Shown piece by piece: positions 18,671 through 28,048 of a stretch of DNA of 64,000 nt; the first letter of the stretch is position 1, and each line of letters begins with the position of its first letter. The notes below the pieces were generated by a model. The model made no database searches and had not been told where the DNA came from. It worked only from the letters and a program-made list of their open reading frames with translations. Source of the stretch: Mesorhizobium terrae (GTDB taxonomy: Bacteria > Pseudomonadota > Alphaproteobacteria > Rhizobiales > Rhizobiaceae). A program made the position numbers and the translations under genes. Where the stretch lies: contig NZ_CP044218.1 in the NCBI RefSeq assembly GCF_008727715.1, positions 4,047,501 to 4,111,500 on the forward strand, written 5' to 3'.

Positions 18671-21454
18671 ATGCTTGAAAAAACCTATGACGCCCAAAGC
18701 GTCGAGCCGAAGATCGCCAGGATTTGGGAGGAGGCGGACGCTTTCCGCGCCGGAGCCGGCGCGGAGGAAGGTGCGGAACCCTTCACCATCGTCATCCCGC
18801 CGCCCAATGTCACCGGCTCGCTGCACATGGGCCACGCGCTCAACAACACGCTGCAGGATATTCTCATCCGCTTCGAGCGCATGCGCGGCAAGAACGTCTT
18901 GTGGCAGCCGGGCATGGACCATGCCGGCATCGCCACGCAGATGGTGGTCGAGCGCCGGCTGATGGAAAAGCAGGTGCATCGCCGCGATCTCACCCGCGAA
19001 CAGTTCGTCGACAAGATCTGGGAGTGGAAGGCCGAATCCGGCGGCGCCATCTTCAACCAGCTGAAGCGGCTCGGCGCCTCGGCCGACTGGTCGCGCGAGC
19101 GCTTCACCATGGACGAGGGCCTGTCCAAGGCCGTGCTCGAAGTCTTTGTCACGCTCTACAAGCAGGGCCTGATCTACAAGGACAAGCGCCTTGTGAACTG
19201 GGACCCGAAGCTGCTGACCGCGATCTCCGACCTTGAGGTCGAGCAGCACGAGGTCAACGGCAATCTCTGGCATTTCCGCTATCCGGTCGAAGGCGAGACC
19301 TACGATCCGGAGAACCCCAAGACCTTCATCACCGTGGCCACGACCCGCCCCGAGACGATGCTGGGCGACACCGGCGTCGCCGTGCACCCGGAAGACGAGC
19401 GCTACAGGGACCTCATCGGCAAGAACGTCATCCTGCCGCTGGTCGGCCGCCGCATTCCGATTGTCGCCGACGAATATTCCGATCCGGAGAAGGGCACCGG
19501 CGCGGTCAAGATCACGCCCGCGCACGACTTCAACGACTTCGAGGTCGGCAAGCGCCACAAGCTGCCGGCGATCAACATCCTCACCGTCGAGGCGGCGATA
19601 AACCTCAACGACAACGAGGATTTCCTGGCCGGGCTCGAGGCGACGCCGGAGCGCCAGGCCGTGTGGAGCGAGTTGCACGGGCAGGACCGTTTCGCGGCCC
19701 GCAAGCGCATCGTCGAATTGATGGAAGAGGGCGGTTTCCTCGACAAGATCGAGCCGCACCGCCACACCGTGCCGCACGGCGACCGTGGCGGCGTGCCGAT
19801 CGAGCCGTTCCTGACCGACCAGTGGTACGTCAACGCACACGAAATGGCCAAGCCGGCAATGGCTTCGGTGCGCGAGGGCCGCACCAATTTCGTGCCGAAG
19901 AACTGGGAAAAGACCTATTTCGACTGGATGGAGAACATCCAGCCCTGGTGTATTTCGCGCCAGCTGTGGTGGGGCCACCAGATTCCGGCCTGGTATGGCC
20001 CGGATGGGCAGGTCTTCGTCGAAAAGACCGAAGAAGAAGCGCTTGAATCGGCGATCCAGCACTATCTCGCCCTTGAAGGGCCGTGGAAGGCCTGGGTCGA
20101 GGAGAAGCTGGAAAACTTCCAGCCCGGCGAGATCCTGACCCGCGACGAGGACGTGCTGGACACCTGGTTCTCGTCGGCGCTGTGGCCGTTCTCGACGCTC
20201 GGCTGGCCGGACAAGACGCCGGAACTGAAGACCTATTACCAGACCGACGTTCTGGTCACCGGCTTCGACATCATCTTCTTCTGGGTCGCCCGCATGATGA
20301 TGATGGGCCTGCATTTCATGGACGAGGAGCCGTTCCACACGGTCTATGTCCATGCGCTTGTCCGCGACAAAAACGGGCAGAAGATGTCGAAGTCGAAGGG
20401 CAACGTCATCGACCCGCTCGAACTGATCGACGAATATGGCGCCGACGCGCTGCGCTTCACGCTGGCGATCATGGCCGCGCAAGGGCGCGACGTGAAGCTC
20501 GACCCCGCCCGCATCGCCGGCTACCGCAATTTCGGTACCAAGCTGTGGAACGCCACGCGCTTCGCCGAGATGAACGGCGTCGCCCGCGACGATACGTTCT
20601 GGCTCAACGACGCCAAGCTCGCGGTCAACCGCTGGATATTGACGGAATTGACCCGCGCGGCGCGCGAGATCACCGACGCCATCGCCTCCTATCGCTTCAA
20701 CGAGGCGGCGGGCGCGGCCTACCGCTTCGTCTGGAACCTGTTCTGCGATTGGTATCTCGAACTGTTGAAGCCGGTCTTCATGGGCGAGGACGAGGCCGCC
20801 AAAGCCGAAAGCCGCGCCTGCGTCGCCTTTGTGCTGGACGAAATCTACAAGCTCCTGCATCCGATGATGCCGTTCATGACCGAGGAGCTTTGGGCGCAGA
20901 CCGTGGGCGAAGGGCAGGAGCGGCAATCGTTGCTGTGCCATGCCGCCTGGCCGGCGCCTGATTTCGAGGATGTCGAGGCCGCCGCCGATATCAACTGGCT
21001 GGTCGATCTCGTTTCCGGCATTCGCTCCGTGCGCTCGGAAATGAACGTGCCGCCGGCCGCGATCGCGCCGCTGGTGGTGATCGGCGCCAACGCGACGACG
21101 CGCGAACGCCTGGTTCGCCACGAGGCGGCGATCAAGCGCCTGGCGCGTGTCGGCGACATCTCCCATGGCGAGACCGCACCCAAGGGCTCGGCGCAGATCG
21201 TGCTCGGCGAAGCGACCGTATGCCTGCCGCTCGGCAGCCTCATCGACCTCAAGGCCGAGGCCGCGCGCCTGCAGAAGGAACTGGCCAAGGTGACCGAGGA
21301 AATCGCGCGCCTGCACAAGAAGCTGTCGAACGAGAAGTTCGTCGCCAACGCGCCGGAAGACGTGGTCGAGGCCGAGCGCGAGAAACTCGCCGAATACAAC
21401 GAGCAGCAGACACGGCTGTCGGTGGCGCTGGAGCGCGTGCGCGACGCCGGCTGA
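18671..21454 (+). CDS. valS: valyl-tRNA synthetase
   Basis: A 927-residue class I synthetase that charges tRNA-Val. The HIGH-type motif is [15 protein letters not shown] (about 46-60), the editing domain contains [17 protein letters not shown], and KMSKSKGN is at about 574-581. The C-terminus ends in the ValS coiled-coil arm ([20 protein letters not shown]). Standard length, with no breaks. The start is the ATG before LEKTYDAQ; 239 bases upstream have no gene. A stem-loop follows the stop codon. Confidence 0.98.
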   Translation: MLEKTYDAQSVEPKIARIWEEADAFRAGAGAEEGAEPFTIVIPPPNVTGSLHMGHALNNTLQDILIRFERMRGKNVLWQPGMDHAGIATQMVVERRLMEKQVHRRDLTREQFVDKIWEWKAESGGAIFNQLKRLGASADWSRERFTMDEGLSKAVLEVFVTLYKQGLIYKDKRLVNWDPKLLTAISDLEVEQHEVNGNLWHFRYPVEGETYDPENPKTFITVATTRPETMLGDTGVAVHPEDERYRDLIGKNVILPLVGRRIPIVADEYSDPEKGTGAVKITPAHDFNDFEVGKRHKLPAINILTVEAAINLNDNEDFLAGLEATPERQAVWSELHGQDRFAARKRIVELMEEGGFLDKIEPHRHTVPHGDRGGVPIEPFLTDQWYVNAHEMAKPAMASVREGRTNFVPKNWEKTYFDWMENIQPWCISRQLWWGHQIPAWYGPDGQVFVEKTEEEALESAIQHYLALEGPWKAWVEEKLENFQPGEILTRDEDVLDTWFSSALWPFSTLGWPDKTPELKTYYQTDVLVTGFDIIFFWVARMMMMGLHFMDEEPFHTVYVHALVRDKNGQKMSKSKGNVIDPLELIDEYGADALRFTLAIMAAQGRDVKLDPARIAGYRNFGTKLWNATRFAEMNGVARDDTFWLNDAKLAVNRWILTELTRAAREITDAIASYRFNEAAGAAYRFVWNLFCDWYLELLKPVFMGEDEAAKAESRACVAFVLDEIYKLLHPMMPFMTEELWAQTVGEGQERQSLLCHAAWPAPDFEDVEAAADINWLVDLVSGIRSVRSEMNVPPAAIAPLVVIGANATTRERLVRHEAAIKRLARVGDISHGETAPKGSAQIVLGEATVCLPLGSLIDLKAEAARLQKELAKVTEEIARLHKKLSNEKFVANAPEDVVEAEREKLAEYNEQQTRLSVALERVRDAG

Positions 21455-21484
21455 CCCGAACAACAATCGAGCCAAAACAACCTC

Positions 21485-21515
21485 GATCCCGGTGCTTCGC
21501 AAGAGCGCCGGGATC
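21485..21515 (+). terminator. stem-loop after valS
   Basis: GATCCCGG-T-GCT / AGC-G-CCGGGATC encloses TCGCAAG. It starts 31 bases after the valS stop. The following bases (GTTGATTCTG) are only weakly T-rich. Confidence 0.6.
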
Positions 21516-21523
21516 GTTGATTC

Positions 21524-21587
21524 TGACGTTGCGGAAGTGCCGCGGAAACTGCGTGAGTAGGTACGGTTTCGGCATTCCGCAACGTCA
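21524..21587. other. long imperfect stem-loop of unknown role
   Basis: Outer arms TGACGTTGCGGAA (21524-21536) and TTCCGCAACGTCA (21575-21587) are a perfect 13-base inverted repeat. Inside, TGCC and GAAAC on the left pair with GTTTC and GGCA on the right, giving 22 pairs with bulges at 21537 and 21542-21544 and a 16-base loop. It lies between valS and the outer membrane protein gene. Confidence 0.65.
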
Positions 21588-21614
21588 CAATTGACGTAAA
21601 CGGAATGTTTTGGG

Positions 21615-21644
21615 CCCCATTGTTGCCATAATGTAACAATGGGG
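21615..21644. other. second stem-loop upstream of the outer membrane protein gene
   Basis: Perfect ten-base inverted repeat CCCCATTGTT / AACAATGGGG around a ten-base loop, 27 bases beyond the first stem-loop. No T-run follows. The next 229 bases before the gene at 21874 hold no open frame I would support. Confidence 0.6.
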
Positions 21645-21873
21645 CGTTTGACCTGCCAAAATGAGGCTTTTTCGGGCGTTTCCTGCCAATTTCCGCGCGG
21701 TTTTGCTTCGCCTGCCTCTAAAAATGGTGGCTTTTCGGTGTCCTCGCCAATGCAGCCGACTGTATTCGCGCGCCACCAGCTCGATTGTACTAGTACGGCC
21801 GGAAAAATCGTTATTGCGCCATTAATGCGAATTGGTTCTAGCTTGGTGTACGAATTTCCGGGGAGAGGATTTC

Positions 21874-23085
21874 ATGATCAATTTGCGTTTCAAGGCGCTC
21901 CTGGGGGCAGGGTGCATTTCGGTGGCGATGATGGGCGGGGCTCAGGCCGGCGGCTTCTCGCGCGGCTCGGCCGATACCGACATCATCTTCGAGCCGGGCA
22001 ATTTCAACATGCGCTCGAGCGTCACCTATGTGAGCCCGACGCGTAAGTTCAACAAGAACGGCAATCCGAGGCTGATTGGCACCAACTACGCCGAAGATTA
22101 TATTATCCCGTCCTTCGCGGCGAAGTTCAACCTGACCGACAATCTGCGCTGCGCCGGCACGCTGGTGAACAACAATGGCGGCAATGCGAGATACGCGTCG
22201 CCGACGCTGAGCGGCAAGATTTCCGAAGAATTCACAACCTATGAATCCGCGCTGACCTGCGGCCTCGGCTTCGATGCCGGCCAGGGCAAGTTCTGGCTGC
22301 TCGGCGGCGGCTTCATGGAAAAGTTTGAATACAACCGCGTGAATTCCTACGCGGCGCTCGGCATGGGCAACGCTACCCTTAATCTCGACGGTCAGAAATA
22401 TGGCTTCCGGATCGGCGCTGCCTACGAAATCCCGGACATCGCCCTGCGCGCGCAGCTGATGTATCGCTCGGGCACGAAATACGGTGCCGACGGCAATCTG
22501 AATGCGCCTGCCGGCGTTTTGTTCGCTGCGACCGCAGGAACACCGCTGCAGGCTCAGTTCGCAAGGATCATTGCAGCTTCGCCGCTGGGCAAGAATACGC
22601 CCGTTGATGTCCCCGCGATCGGCGTTGGCGCCCTGCCGCAAAGCGTCGAGTTCAAGTTGCAGAGCGGTATTGCGCCCGGCTGGCTGGCTTTCGGCAGCGT
22701 CAAGTGGACCGACTGGAGCCAGCTGACGACCCTCGACGTTCGCTCGAAGTCGGCGGGCTTCACCATCAGCCAGGACAAGTATTTCTGGAAGGATGGCTGG
22801 ACCGTAACCGGCGGTGTCGGCCATGCCTTTAACGACAAGGTTTCCGGTTTCGCCAGCCTGACCTGGGATCAGGGCGTCGGCACCGGCTGGGACATCACCG
22901 GCGACACCTATACGGTGGCTGTGGGCGGTTCCGCCAAGGACGGCATCGGTGGCGAGTTCCGCGGCGGTGTCGGCTTCAGCTATCTCGGCGCCGGCGAGGA
23001 AACCAACTACGCCCCAGGCACCAACCAGGGTGTCAAGGCCGGCTATGCGATTGCCTTCAATGCAGGTTATAGCCTGAAGTGGTAA
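21874..23085 (+). CDS. outer membrane protein transport protein (OmpP1/FadL/TodX family)
   Basis: A 403-residue beta-barrel protein. Signal peptide of about 25 residues ends at GGAQA before GGFSRGSADTD. Alternating amphipathic strands run throughout (AALTCGLGF-type and GFASLTWDQGVG-type repeats) and the chain ends in an aromatic residue (SLKW), the usual barrel-assembly signal. The FadL family imports hydrophobic molecules such as long-chain fatty acids across the outer membrane. The ATG has a strong site (GGGGAGAGGA). The gene stands alone, with two stem-loops upstream and a terminator downstream. The N-terminal NPA-type hatch motif is not obvious, so the substrate is open. Confidence 0.85.
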   Translation: MINLRFKALLGAGCISVAMMGGAQAGGFSRGSADTDIIFEPGNFNMRSSVTYVSPTRKFNKNGNPRLIGTNYAEDYIIPSFAAKFNLTDNLRCAGTLVNNNGGNARYASPTLSGKISEEFTTYESALTCGLGFDAGQGKFWLLGGGFMEKFEYNRVNSYAALGMGNATLNLDGQKYGFRIGAAYEIPDIALRAQLMYRSGTKYGADGNLNAPAGVLFAATAGTPLQAQFARIIAASPLGKNTPVDVPAIGVGALPQSVEFKLQSGIAPGWLAFGSVKWTDWSQLTTLDVRSKSAGFTISQDKYFWKDGWTVTGGVGHAFNDKVSGFASLTWDQGVGTGWDITGDTYTVAVGGSAKDGIGGEFRGGVGFSYLGAGEETNYAPGTNQGVKAGYAIAFNAGYSLKW

Positions 23086-23105
23086 GCCCTTCATTCTAAT
23101 CAACA

Positions 23106-23132
23106 AAGCCGGGCTCTATGCCCGGCTTTTTT
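23106..23132 (+). terminator. Rho-independent terminator of the FadL-like gene
   Basis: GCCGGGC-TCTAT-GCCCGGC with AA before and six T residues after; 20 bases past the stop codon. Confidence 0.94.
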
Positions 23133-23536
23133 GTTGTCCGGGGTTCGTTACAGTCGAATTCTCGAGGTCGGCTGACCGCCCTCCGATGCGTGCCGTAAAT
23201 GCAACATTAGCTGCGGCATCCATTATTGTGACGTTTCGGCAACAGTTTCGAAACAAGCCATCGGCTAAGAAGACCGGGACGCGGCGATGCCCATTTCCCG
23301 CCATAAACCCGGAGCACCTCGATGGGGTACCCGGCAAGACCGATGACGGTCAGGCGAGGGAATGGGCCGCAGATCCGCGGCAGGAACAGAAATGCACGCT
23401 GACGAGTTTTCCATTGCCAGTCTGCCGGAGCGCGGTGCGAACGCCATGTCGTCGCCCGAGACCGACCGCAGTTTGGCCGGAAATGCGTGCCATCATGTGC
23501 TGAATTCTAGCAAAGTTTCCATCGTCCGCGTCGGCG
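23133..23536. other. 404-base non-coding stretch upstream of exoR
   Basis: Only short overlapping open frames with no family resemblance are present. It presumably carries the exoR promoter and leader, but no convincing -35/-10 pair, operator palindrome or structured element was found. Confidence 0.6.
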
Positions 23537-24391
23537 ATGTCGAAGAAATGCACTGCCATGCGGGTTGTTGAGTTGGCAAGGTCGTCGGTGTTCACGGTGA
23601 TGGTCGCGGTTGCGACCCTCAGCGCCGCCGGCTCGGCTTTTGCCTTCGACGACAAGGTTTTCGACGACAAGAGCGGCGTAAAGCCGAAATCCAGCCCTTG
23701 GGAAGTCTTCCAGTTCGGCTTTTCCGCCTACAAGAACGGTCACAAGGAGCAGGCGGTCGAAGCCTATAAATACGCCGCCGAGAACGGCCAGATCGGCGCG
23801 ACCTGGAAGCTGGCGCGCATGTATGCCGAAGGCGACGGCGTGGCGCAGGACGACTACGCCGCCTTCAAGTTCTTTTCGGAAATCGCCGAACAGGATGTCG
23901 AGCCGGGTTCGCCCGAGGAAAGCTACGTCTCCGACGCGCTGGTGGCGCTTGGCGATTATCTGAAGCAGGGCATCCCCGGCAGTCCGGTGGGGGCCGATCC
24001 GGTCGTCGCGCAGGAATATTTCATGCGCGCCGCCGCCAATTATCGCAATCCGAACGCCCAGTACGAGATGGGCAAGATGTTCCTGAAGGGCGATGGCGGC
24101 GTCAAGGTGAGTGTCAAGCAGGCCGGACGCTGGTTGCAGCTTGCCGCCGAAAAGGGCCATGCGGGCGCGCAAGCAACACTCGGCAACCTCTTGTTCCAGA
24201 GCGGAAAGGCGGTGCGCGGGCTGGCCATGATGACGGCGGCACTGGCGCGCGCGACGCCGGCCGATCAGCCTTGGATCCGCTCCATGCAGGAAGAGGCTTT
24301 CGCGGTGTCCGGCGAGGCCGACCGCCGCACCGCCATCTCATTGGCCGACGATATGCTGGCCAAAGGCGTTACCGGCGCCGAGCAGCAATAG
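23537..24391 (+). CDS. exoR: exopolysaccharide regulator ExoR, periplasmic Sel1-repeat protein
   Basis: A 284-residue exported protein. The signal peptide ends near GSAFA; the mature chain has Sel1/TPR-like repeats (AVEAYKYAAENGQIGATWKLARMYAEGDGVAQDDYAAFKFF, given here as positions about 72-112, and a later ARWLQLAAEKGHAGAQATLG-like unit). It follows remembered Sinorhizobium meliloti ExoR closely in order and motif (FGFSAYKNGHKEQAVEAY, RGLAMMTAALA, the DRRTAIS end). ExoR binds the sensor ExoS in the periplasm and holds the ExoS-ChvI system off, limiting exopolysaccharide and promoting motility. Start 23537 or the ATG at 23558; neither has a clear ribosome site. Confidence 0.88.
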   Translation: MSKKCTAMRVVELARSSVFTVMVAVATLSAAGSAFAFDDKVFDDKSGVKPKSSPWEVFQFGFSAYKNGHKEQAVEAYKYAAENGQIGATWKLARMYAEGDGVAQDDYAAFKFFSEIAEQDVEPGSPEESYVSDALVALGDYLKQGIPGSPVGADPVVAQEYFMRAAANYRNPNAQYEMGKMFLKGDGGVKVSVKQAGRWLQLAAEKGHAGAQATLGNLLFQSGKAVRGLAMMTAALARATPADQPWIRSMQEEAFAVSGEADRRTAISLADDMLAKGVTGAEQQ

Positions 24392-24461
24392 GCGCACACA
24401 GCTGCCTCTTCGGGCCGCTTTGCTCAATCTCAGTCGAAAATTCCGCAGGCGTCGACGGCCT

Positions 24462-25256
24462 TCATGCAGCCGCCAGCGTCAATTCCACCGCCACCGGCAC
24501 GTGATCGGACGGCTTTTCCCAGGCCCGCACGTGTTTTTCGATCGAGGCCGAGGCGAAGCGGTTCGCCGCCTCCGGCGACAACAATAGATGATCGATGCGG
24601 ATGCCGTTGTTTTTCTGCCAGGCGCCGGCCTGGTAATCCCAGAAGGTATAAGTTTCCGATGCGTCGGTGACGGAGCGCACCGCCTCGGTGAAGCCGAGGT
24701 TTTTCAGGCGCCGGAATGACTGGCGGGTTTGTGGCTGGAACAGCGCGTCGCCGAGCCATGCTTCCGGAGTTCTCGCGTCGACCGGCTCGGGAATGACGTT
24801 GTAGTCACCGGCCAGTACCAGCGCTTCCTCCAGCACCAGTCGCTCCGTCGCCCAGCGTTCAAGCCGCGCCATCCAGGACAGCTTGTAGGGGAATTTGACC
24901 GGGTCGCTGATCGGGTTACCGTTCGGCAGGTAGAGCGAGACGACGCGCAACACGCCTTTGTCGGTCGAGAACACGCCTTCGATGAAACGCGATTGCTCGT
25001 CGGCATCGTCGCCAGGCAGGCCGCGATTGACCTCGTCGAAGCGCAGCTTCGACAGGATGGCGACGCCGTTAAAGCCTTTCTGGCCGTGCGTCTCGACATG
25101 GTAGCCGAGCGCCTCGACCTCGGCGCGCGGGAACTGCTCGTCGACCGTCTTGATTTCCTGCAGGCACACAATGTCGGGCTGGCTCTCGCCCAGCCAGTGC
25201 ACGAGATTATCAATACGGGCGCGGACGCCGTTGATGTTCCAGGTAACGATTTTCAT
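24462..25256 (-). CDS. xthA: exodeoxyribonuclease III
   Basis: A 264-residue AP endonuclease/3' exonuclease of the exonuclease-endonuclease-phosphatase fold, acting in base-excision repair. Motifs in order: TWNINGVRARI, PDIVCLQEIKT with the metal-binding Glu, VVSLYLPNGNP, LAGDYNVIPEP, FTEAVRS, and a C-terminal IDHLLLSP and PSDHVPVAVEL with the catalytic His. It ends 70 bases from exoR, convergent with it. Standard length for the XthA group. Confidence 0.95.
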   Translation of the reverse strand: MKIVTWNINGVRARIDNLVHWLGESQPDIVCLQEIKTVDEQFPRAEVEALGYHVETHGQKGFNGVAILSKLRFDEVNRGLPGDDADEQSRFIEGVFSTDKGVLRVVSLYLPNGNPISDPVKFPYKLSWMARLERWATERLVLEEALVLAGDYNVIPEPVDARTPEAWLGDALFQPQTRQSFRRLKNLGFTEAVRSVTDASETYTFWDYQAGAWQKNNGIRIDHLLLSPEAANRFASASIEKHVRAWEKPSDHVPVAVELTLAAA

Positions 25257-25384
25257 GAAAATCTCGCGACTATTTCAAGCAAATCAAGGATGGCGCAATC
25301 CGCATTCCGATTCGATCCTGCAACATCCTTCGCAGGAAGGGAACCCGGTCAGGGAACGGCCGGCACAATAATGGGAACACCGTC

Positions 25385-26869
25385 ATGTCATCAACCACGC
25401 ATCCCGTGGACGAGGTGCTGCCGGCGCCACGTCTTGCCGCGCTCGGCATCCAGCACGTCCTTGTCATGTATGCCGGCGCCATCGCCGTCCCGCTCATCGT
25501 CGGGCGGGCGCTGAAGCTCGACCCGCATCAGGTCGCCTTTCTGATCTCGGCCGATCTCTTCGTCTGCGGCATCGCCACCATCATCCAGTCGCTCGGCGCC
25601 ACGCAGTGGTTCGGCATCAAGATGCCGGTGATGATGGGGGTGACCTTCGCCGCCGTCGGGCCGATGACGGCGATCGCCAGCGCCAATCCGGGTCCGGATG
25701 GCGCGCGGCTTCTGTTCGGCGCCATCATCGGTTCCGGCATCATCGGCATGGTGCTTGCGCCTTTTGCCAGCCGCATGCTGCGTTTCTTTCCGCCGGTGGT
25801 GACAGGCACCATCATCGTGGTGATCGGCGCCTCGCTGATGCGCGTCGGCATCAACTGGATTTTCGGCGTTCCGGTGGGGCCGACCGCGCCGCGCCTGGTG
25901 GCGCCCGAACATGCGGCTTGGCTCAAGGCGGTAACGGAAATGGCGCAAACGGCCGGCTCCACCGTTCCGGCCATTCCCGCCAATCTGGCGCTGGCGCCGA
26001 CGCTGGACAACGCCGCCTACGCGCCGCTCACCAACATCGCCGTTTCCGTGGTGGTGCTGGCTTCCATCCTGTTGATCGCCAAGTTTGGCAAGGGCTTCCT
26101 CGCCAACATCGCCGTGCTGCTCGGCATCATCATCGGCGGCGTGCTGACCGCGGCGCTCGGCATGATGCATTTCGACAAGGTCGCCAACGCCGAATGGTTC
26201 GCCATCATCACGCCGTTCCATTTCGGCACGCCGATCTTCGATCCGATCCTGATCATCACCATGACATTGGTCATGATCGTGACACTGATCGAATCGACGG
26301 GCATGTTCCTGGCGCTGAGCGATCTCACCGGCCGCCGCATGACGCCGGCGGGGCTCTCCGCGGGCCTGCGCACGGACGGGCTGGGCACCGTCATTGGCGG
26401 CATCTTCAACACCTTCCCCTACACATCCTTCTCGCAAAATGTCGGACTGGTCGGGGTGACGGGCATCAAGAGCCGCTTCGTCTGCGTCGCCGGCGGCATC
26501 ATCCTCATCGTCTTCGGCCTGATCCCCAAGATGGGCGCGCTGGTCGAGGCGCTGCCGACCGTCGTGCTCGGCGGTGCCGGCCTGGTCATGTTCGGCATGG
26601 TGGCGGCCACCGGCATCCGCATCCTGTCCAATGTCGACTTCAAGGGCCAGCGCAACAACATGTTCGTCGTCGCGGTCTCGGTGGGGCTGGGCATGATCCC
26701 GCTGGTGGCGCCGGACTTCAAGATGTGGCTGCCGCATGTCATCCACCCGCTGGTCGAGTCCGGCATCCTGCTGGCCACCGTCTCGGCGGTCATGCTCAAC
26801 GCCTTCTTCAACGGCGCGCAGGTGGATGAAAACGAGATCCGCGAAGCTGCGATGACATCGGAGGCGTGA
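25385..26869 (+). CDS. NCS2 family uracil/xanthine permease
   Basis: A 494-residue purine/pyrimidine transporter with about fourteen membrane helices. Helix 1 HVLVMYAGAIAVPLIVG and the family signature NTFPYTSFSQNVGLVGVTG are present; the QNVG motif and LIESTGMFLALSD place it in the nucleobase-ascorbate transporter branch near bacterial xanthine or urate permeases. It imports a nucleobase with protons. A GGGAA ribosome site precedes the ATG and a strong terminator follows. It begins an apparent accessory block between xthA and erpA. I see no riboswitch in its 128-base leader. Confidence 0.92.
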   Translation: MSSTTHPVDEVLPAPRLAALGIQHVLVMYAGAIAVPLIVGRALKLDPHQVAFLISADLFVCGIATIIQSLGATQWFGIKMPVMMGVTFAAVGPMTAIASANPGPDGARLLFGAIIGSGIIGMVLAPFASRMLRFFPPVVTGTIIVVIGASLMRVGINWIFGVPVGPTAPRLVAPEHAAWLKAVTEMAQTAGSTVPAIPANLALAPTLDNAAYAPLTNIAVSVVVLASILLIAKFGKGFLANIAVLLGIIIGGVLTAALGMMHFDKVANAEWFAIITPFHFGTPIFDPILIITMTLVMIVTLIESTGMFLALSDLTGRRMTPAGLSAGLRTDGLGTVIGGIFNTFPYTSFSQNVGLVGVTGIKSRFVCVAGGIILIVFGLIPKMGALVEALPTVVLGGAGLVMFGMVAATGIRILSNVDFKGQRNNMFVVAVSVGLGMIPLVAPDFKMWLPHVIHPLVESGILLATVSAVMLNAFFNGAQVDENEIREAAMTSEA

Positions 26870-26891
26870 TTTATCCCGTCATCTCGATGCG

Positions 26892-26919
26892 AAGGCCGCC
26901 CGATCAGGGCGGCCTTTTT
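26892..26919 (+). terminator. Rho-independent terminator of the NCS2 permease gene
   Basis: GGCCGCCC-GATCA-GGGCGGCC flanked by AA and TTTTT; 25 bases after the stop. Confidence 0.93.
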
Positions 26920-26988
26920 CGGACGACGGGTTTGCGCGATGTCTGCCGCCGATGGCGGTCTGGATAAAAGCGGTTATCGAAACCCTTG

Positions 26989-27945
26989 TCACCGCACGAT
27001 CGGCTCGCCGTGGAAGCGCCGGCTTGACGGCTTGGACACGCCGAAGCCGACTTCCATCATCAATCGCGGCGTGGTTTTCGGCACCGTTCCCATGTGAAAA
27101 CCGAACGGGTCTTCCACGAAACCGCTGCCGGCCGGGCCGGTAAGCGTCAGCGGGCTTTCGCGCCCGTAGATATCGAGCACGTCCTCCGCAGAATGGCCGA
27201 CGAGAAGCGTCAGCTGGTGGCGCAACACCCGGCGCTTGTGGCTGCCGCGCACATAGACATGCGGGCCGGTGTCGGCGTCGACAGGCTGCAGGTGGAAGAA
27301 GAACTTCAGCATCCGCCAGTCGTCCAGGTCGAAATGGAACTTGTCGAGCGAGGCCAGGCTCTTGTCGCGCTCGGAAGCCGAGCGGGTCGGAAAGCTCCAC
27401 CAGACGCGTGTCGTGATCAGCTTCGCCTGGTTGCCGAGGTAGCGCGCGGCGATTTCGTGCAGCAGCGGATCGGCCTGCACCGTGCGCACTTCCGGGCATT
27501 CGAGAATCGTCTCGAAATAGTGGCCGCTGAGCAGCGGTCGCTTGAAGTGCTGTTCGGCCTGGTCGTGCTCGAGCGGTTGGAACGACAAGCGACGGTCGAA
27601 ATTGCCGAAACACGGCGTCTTGCGGGCGAAGGCGGCAATCCCCTCGTGGATATCGGCCGGAAGGTCGATGCCGGTCTGGATGCCGTCGGCCCGCAGCCGT
27701 GCCGTTGCCTCCTGTGCGTCCACGCCTGCGAAGATCGAGGATGCCGGCCGGTTGTTGGCGGAGAAGGGGCGGGCGCCCAGCCAATGCAAACGGCGTCCGG
27801 GCATGGTGCGGGCCAGCATGAACATCGGCAGCCATGCGGGGTTTTCGCGGACATCGGCAAGGTAGGTCGGGATGCGCGCCCTGATCCGCTTGAGCGTGCT
27901 GCCGCTGCGCGCGGCGATTTCCAGGTCGGTCGATGCCGTGTTCAT
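26989..27945 (-). CDS. Fe(II)/2-oxoglutarate dioxygenase-like protein (PhyH-like)
   Basis: A 318-residue protein with no close named relative. Around residues 207-290 it has FHFDLDDWRMLKFFFHLQPV, holding an HxD pair, then DTGPHVYVRGSHKRR, and a distal GFHMGTVPKTTPRLMMEVGFG with a possible third metal ligand His and a 2-oxoglutarate-binding Arg. This order is that of phytanoyl-CoA dioxygenase-like enzymes. The N-terminal 120 residues are helical and unassigned. Such enzymes hydroxylate lipids or secondary metabolites; the substrate is not predictable. It stands alone in the 25-30 kb accessory block. Confidence 0.68.
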   Translation of the reverse strand: MNTASTDLEIAARSGSTLKRIRARIPTYLADVRENPAWLPMFMLARTMPGRRLHWLGARPFSANNRPASSIFAGVDAQEATARLRADGIQTGIDLPADIHEGIAAFARKTPCFGNFDRRLSFQPLEHDQAEQHFKRPLLSGHYFETILECPEVRTVQADPLLHEIAARYLGNQAKLITTRVWWSFPTRSASERDKSLASLDKFHFDLDDWRMLKFFFHLQPVDADTGPHVYVRGSHKRRVLRHQLTLLVGHSAEDVLDIYGRESPLTLTGPAGSGFVEDPFGFHMGTVPKTTPRLMMEVGFGVSKPSSRRFHGEPIVR

Positions 27946-28048
27946 AGGGACGTCTCCCGGTGAAAGGCGACCCTGCGGCCCGCCTCACCCTACGAGTTGT
28001 TGTCCCCGACCCTTGTGCGGTGCAACATATGAAGGTGCTTATCTACGG

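Noticed and set aside
18635..21502. Long open frame (about 955 codons) on the strand opposite valS
   Set aside because: Typical GC-rich antisense shadow; the plus-strand valS has complete synthetase motifs, whereas the antisense product has none.
23362..23571. 69-codon open frame overlapping the start of exoR
   Set aside because: Overlaps the exoR signal-peptide region, no family resemblance, no clear ribosome site.
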